NCBI RefSeq assembly: GCF_029201545.1 | Contig: NZ_CP104007.1 | Span: 2,266,501 to 2,330,500, forward strand | Length of the DNA: 64,000 bases | Direction of reading: 5' to 3' | From: Devosia sp. FJ2-5-3 | Lineage (GTDB): Bacteria; Pseudomonadota; Alphaproteobacteria; Rhizobiales; Devosiaceae | Shown here: in pieces, positions 61,833-64,000 of the stretch | Numbering within the stretch: the first letter of the stretch is position 1 | Layout of the letters: every line of letters begins with the position of its first letter | Notes under the pieces: generated by a model | What the model was told of the DNA's origin: nothing | The model's database searches: none | Seen by the model: the letters and a program-made list of their open reading frames with translations, nothing else | Made by a program: the position numbers and the translations under genes

Positions 61833-63449
61833 TCAAGCGGCGTTTACAGGGACGGCGTCGGGCCGAGATCCGAATTTGCTGGGCCGAAGCGAGGGCGAAG
61901 AATCCAGTGCCAGCGCCAGTTCCCTGAAAGCCCCGATCTTGAGCGCCGGTGCGAAAATGAAGCCCTGCGCCTGGATAACGCCGTGTGAGCGCAGGTAGAT
62001 CGCCTGTTCTTCCGTCTCGACACCTTCGGCGACGATTTCGCAATCGAGATCGCGTGCCATCGCGATAAGCCCGTCGAGTACAGGCACTTGCGTGGTGCCG
62101 GGCTTGATCATGTCGACGAAGATGCGATCGATCTTGATGACGTCCACGCCCAACGTAGCGATATAGGCCAGATTCGAGTGGCCCGTTCCGGCGTCATCCA
62201 TGGCGAGGCGGGCGCCGAGCGCATGCAGGCCGGAAATCACGCTGTTGACCGCCGCCGAATTTTCCAGCGGACGGCGCTCGGTGATCTCGAACACCAATTG
62301 ATCGTAGTTGATGGCAGAATTGCCGAAAATTGCCTGCACGTCGTCCACGATGCCAACGTCGCGGAAATGGCCCTCGAAGAGATTGATCGAGATTTTCATG
62401 TGCGGCATTTTTTGGCTGAGTTCGCTCAGATCGTACCGCACCTGCTGCATCAGCGAGAGGGTCATCGGCACGGCCAGCCCGGAGTTTTCGGCATAGTCGA
62501 TGAAGACGCCCGGCGGAATCACGTCGCCATTGGGCTTTTCCCAGCGGCACAGCACCTCGCAGCCGATCAACTCGCCGGTGCGCAGATTGATGACGGGCTG
62601 ATAATAGGGCTTGATCTCGTTGCGCCCGATGGCGCGCTCGAGGTCGAATGCCGGGACCCGCGACTTGCGCGCATACCACAGCGCGAGCAGAAGAAGACAG
62701 GCGCTGGCAAAGCAGGCGATCACGGTAAAGACGACGTCCAGATCCGTGTAGCCCGCGCGGGCCGAGTTGAAGGGCAGCGCAAATTGAACCTTGATCGGCA
62801 ATTCGCCGGCATAGCTTTGCGCGCCCAGATATTCCTGCGAGCCCTGCGTCCGCGTGTAATCGGCAACGGCGCCCATCTCGATGACAGGAAGGCCACTGGT
62901 CAGTGAAATCCGGACCATAGAGGCGGCACGAAGATTGGTCTCCAGCGTCTCCTGGGTAACACCCAGAAGCGGCACGAAGACCGACACGCGGCGCATGCCC
63001 GACAGCGTCTGGGTGACCTTGATGGCGGGCATGCCCATCTCGGCGAATTGAACGATGGTGATCGTCTCGGTGAGGCCGGGAACAGGCAGCGCCTCGGACA
63101 AGGCCGAGTGCGTCACTTCGCGCCCATAGGCGTCGCAATATTGAACGCCATCCATATTTTCGACGAGAACCTGCTTGATCGACAGGCTGTTGGCGATCGC
63201 CCGCTGGGCATATTGGGAAAAAGTCGGGGTGCACAGGGATGGGATGTCGGCCACGATCTGGCGCAGCGCCGTCACCGCGTCAGCGACATTGTTATTGATC
63301 TCGACGCCGATCTGGCTGACCTGCTGTTGCAGTGTCGCGGTTTCCCGATAGCGGACGTAAGCATCCAGCAGATAGTCGACGGAAAAGATCGGCACGAAAG
63401 CGAGGAGCGCGCCGAGGACCATCAGAAGGTGCGAATACTTGGACTTCAC
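61833..63449 (-). CDS. CSS-motif EAL-domain cyclic-di-GMP phosphodiesterase
   Basis: A 538-aa membrane protein. TM1 (LLMVLGALLAFVPIFSVDYL), a periplasmic region with two Cys (SLCTPTF, YCDAYGREV), TM2 (VVFTVIACFASACLLLLALW), then the EAL domain. Active-site residues look intact: CEVLCRW (Glu of EAL), SINLFEGHF, FEITERRP, MDDAGTGHSNLAYI, VIKIDRIF and VAEGVETEEQ. It is expected to hydrolyse c-di-GMP, with activity set by the periplasmic redox state. Confidence 0.92.
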   Translation of the reverse strand: MKSKYSHLLMVLGALLAFVPIFSVDYLLDAYVRYRETATLQQQVSQIGVEINNNVADAVTALRQIVADIPSLCTPTFSQYAQRAIANSLSIKQVLVENMDGVQYCDAYGREVTHSALSEALPVPGLTETITIVQFAEMGMPAIKVTQTLSGMRRVSVFVPLLGVTQETLETNLRAASMVRISLTSGLPVIEMGAVADYTRTQGSQEYLGAQSYAGELPIKVQFALPFNSARAGYTDLDVVFTVIACFASACLLLLALWYARKSRVPAFDLERAIGRNEIKPYYQPVINLRTGELIGCEVLCRWEKPNGDVIPPGVFIDYAENSGLAVPMTLSLMQQVRYDLSELSQKMPHMKISINLFEGHFRDVGIVDDVQAIFGNSAINYDQLVFEITERRPLENSAAVNSVISGLHALGARLAMDDAGTGHSNLAYIATLGVDVIKIDRIFVDMIKPGTTQVPVLDGLIAMARDLDCEIVAEGVETEEQAIYLRSHGVIQAQGFIFAPALKIGAFRELALALDSSPSLRPSKFGSRPDAVPVNAA

Positions 63450-63556
63450 CCGGGGACTCTCGCGCGTTTGCAGGCTATCTCCTTGTTAACGCTGCAAACT
63501 TAAAGAGCCATTAACAGCTGTTAACAGCGCGCCCGCATCCTGCGGAGAGCCCATAG

Positions 63557-63583
63557 AAAAAGGAGCGAGCCAAGGCTCGCCCC
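63557..63583 (-). terminator. Rho-independent terminator of aspS
   Basis: Stem GCGAGC / GCTCGC with a CTTG loop, followed on the minus strand by TCC and five T residues. It lies 23 bp after the aspS stop. Confidence 0.8.
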
Positions 63584-63605
63584 TTGATCAAATTGCAGCG
63601 GGGCC

Positions 63606-64000
63606 TCAGGCCTTGGGATTGAGGCGAATGCCCAGTTCGCGCATCTGCTTGGGGCTCGCCGGGCTCGGTGCACCCATGAGCAGATCTTCCGCCTGCTGGT
63701 TCATCGGGAAGGCCGTGATTTCGCGCAAATTCTGCACGCCGCAGAGCAGCATGACGATGCGGTCGATACCGAATGCGGCGCCACCATGCGGCGGAGCGCC
63801 GTACTGGAACGCACGATAGAGACCACCGAACTGCTCTTCCACTTCGGCGCGCGACTTGCCCGTCAGCTCGAAGGCCTTGATCATGGTCTCGGGCTCCTGG
63901 TTACGGATGGAGCCGGAGGCAATTTCAAAGCCGTTGCAGACGGCGTCGTACTGATAGGCCTTGAGCGAGAGCGGATCGGCCGAATTCAGCGCCTCGATCC
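63606..64000 (-). CDS. aspS: Aspartyl-tRNA synthetase, C-terminal part (runs off the window)
   Basis: The 3' end of aspS. The visible frame gives [40 protein letters not shown] and [20 protein letters not shown], the class II motif 3 region of AspRS, and a normal C-terminal tail. The N-terminal part lies beyond position 64000. A terminator follows the stop. Confidence 0.95.
   Translation of the reverse strand, partial: IEALNSADPLSLKAYQYDAVCNGFEIASGSIRNQEPETMIKAFELTGKSRAEVEEQFGGLYRAFQYGAPPHGGAAFGIDRIVMLLCGVQNLREITAFPMNQQAEDLLMGAPSPASPKQMRELGIRLNPKA

Overview
The window looks like chromosome from a GC-rich alphaproteobacterium of the order Hyphomicrobiales (Rhizobiales). Supporting evidence: the dusB-ntrB-ntrC / ntrY-ntrX-hfq-hflX order, a fused ispDF gene, a pyruvate dehydrogenase E1-beta that carries its own lipoyl domain, two Ku genes, and SOS boxes of the alphaproteobacterial LexA type (GTTC-N7-GTTC or its complement). 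A Devosia-like organism is my best guess from gene content, but nothing in the window proves the genus. I found no rRNA, tRNA or CRISPR array.

0.3-8.1 kb: DNA damage tolerance. A near-contiguous minus-strand operon carries dnaE2, a 128-aa unknown protein, dinB and a DnaQ-like exonuclease, behind a perfect SOS box. Just upstream are a DCC thioredoxin-like protein, a 5'-3' exonuclease (FEN) and an SRAP (YedK/HMCES-like) protein. The usual imuA and imuB partners of dnaE2 are not in the window.

8.1-22.6 kb: accessory island with decay. It holds a NUDIX remnant, a MarR regulator with a double palindromic operator, and a response regulator broken by an in-frame TGA. Next is a translationally coupled operon of a soluble FtsH-like AAA/M41 protease and two small proteins behind a second perfect SOS box. 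A GIY-YIG protein follows, then a Thoeris-type anti-phage locus (SIR2-SLOG ThsA, three TIR-type proteins of which one has an internal deletion and frameshift, and a helical partner). An intact IS2-group insertion sequence with a 5-bp target duplication and a coupled pair of tyrosine-recombinase-like proteins lacking catalytic residues close the island.

22.6-29.2 kb: periplasmic quinoprotein (PQQ) alcohol oxidation. An ABC-2 type transporter, a binding-protein-like gene, cytochrome c, a PQQ dehydrogenase with an unusual metal/active site, a second binding-protein-like gene, and a possibly degenerate site-2-protease-like membrane protein.

29.4-35.8 kb: a small unknown protein, cyclopropane fatty acid synthase, two convergent ku genes (NHEJ), a UvrD-type helicase and mazG.

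35.8-64 kb: conserved core chromosome. hflX, hfq and the two nitrogen two-component systems ntrYX and ntrBC (separated by a DMT exporter), dusB, ispDF, pncC, an ABM protein, a Coq10-like protein, lipA, a GlsB-like protein, a Gfo/Idh/MocA dehydrogenase, the pyruvate dehydrogenase complex (lpd, pdhC, pdhB, pdhA) with an embedded SGNH hydrolase and a small membrane protein, an FtsB-like protein, a divergent PRPP synthetase, a Dabb protein, a MaeB-type malic enzyme, a CSS/EAL phosphodiesterase, and the C-terminal part of aspS running off the right edge.
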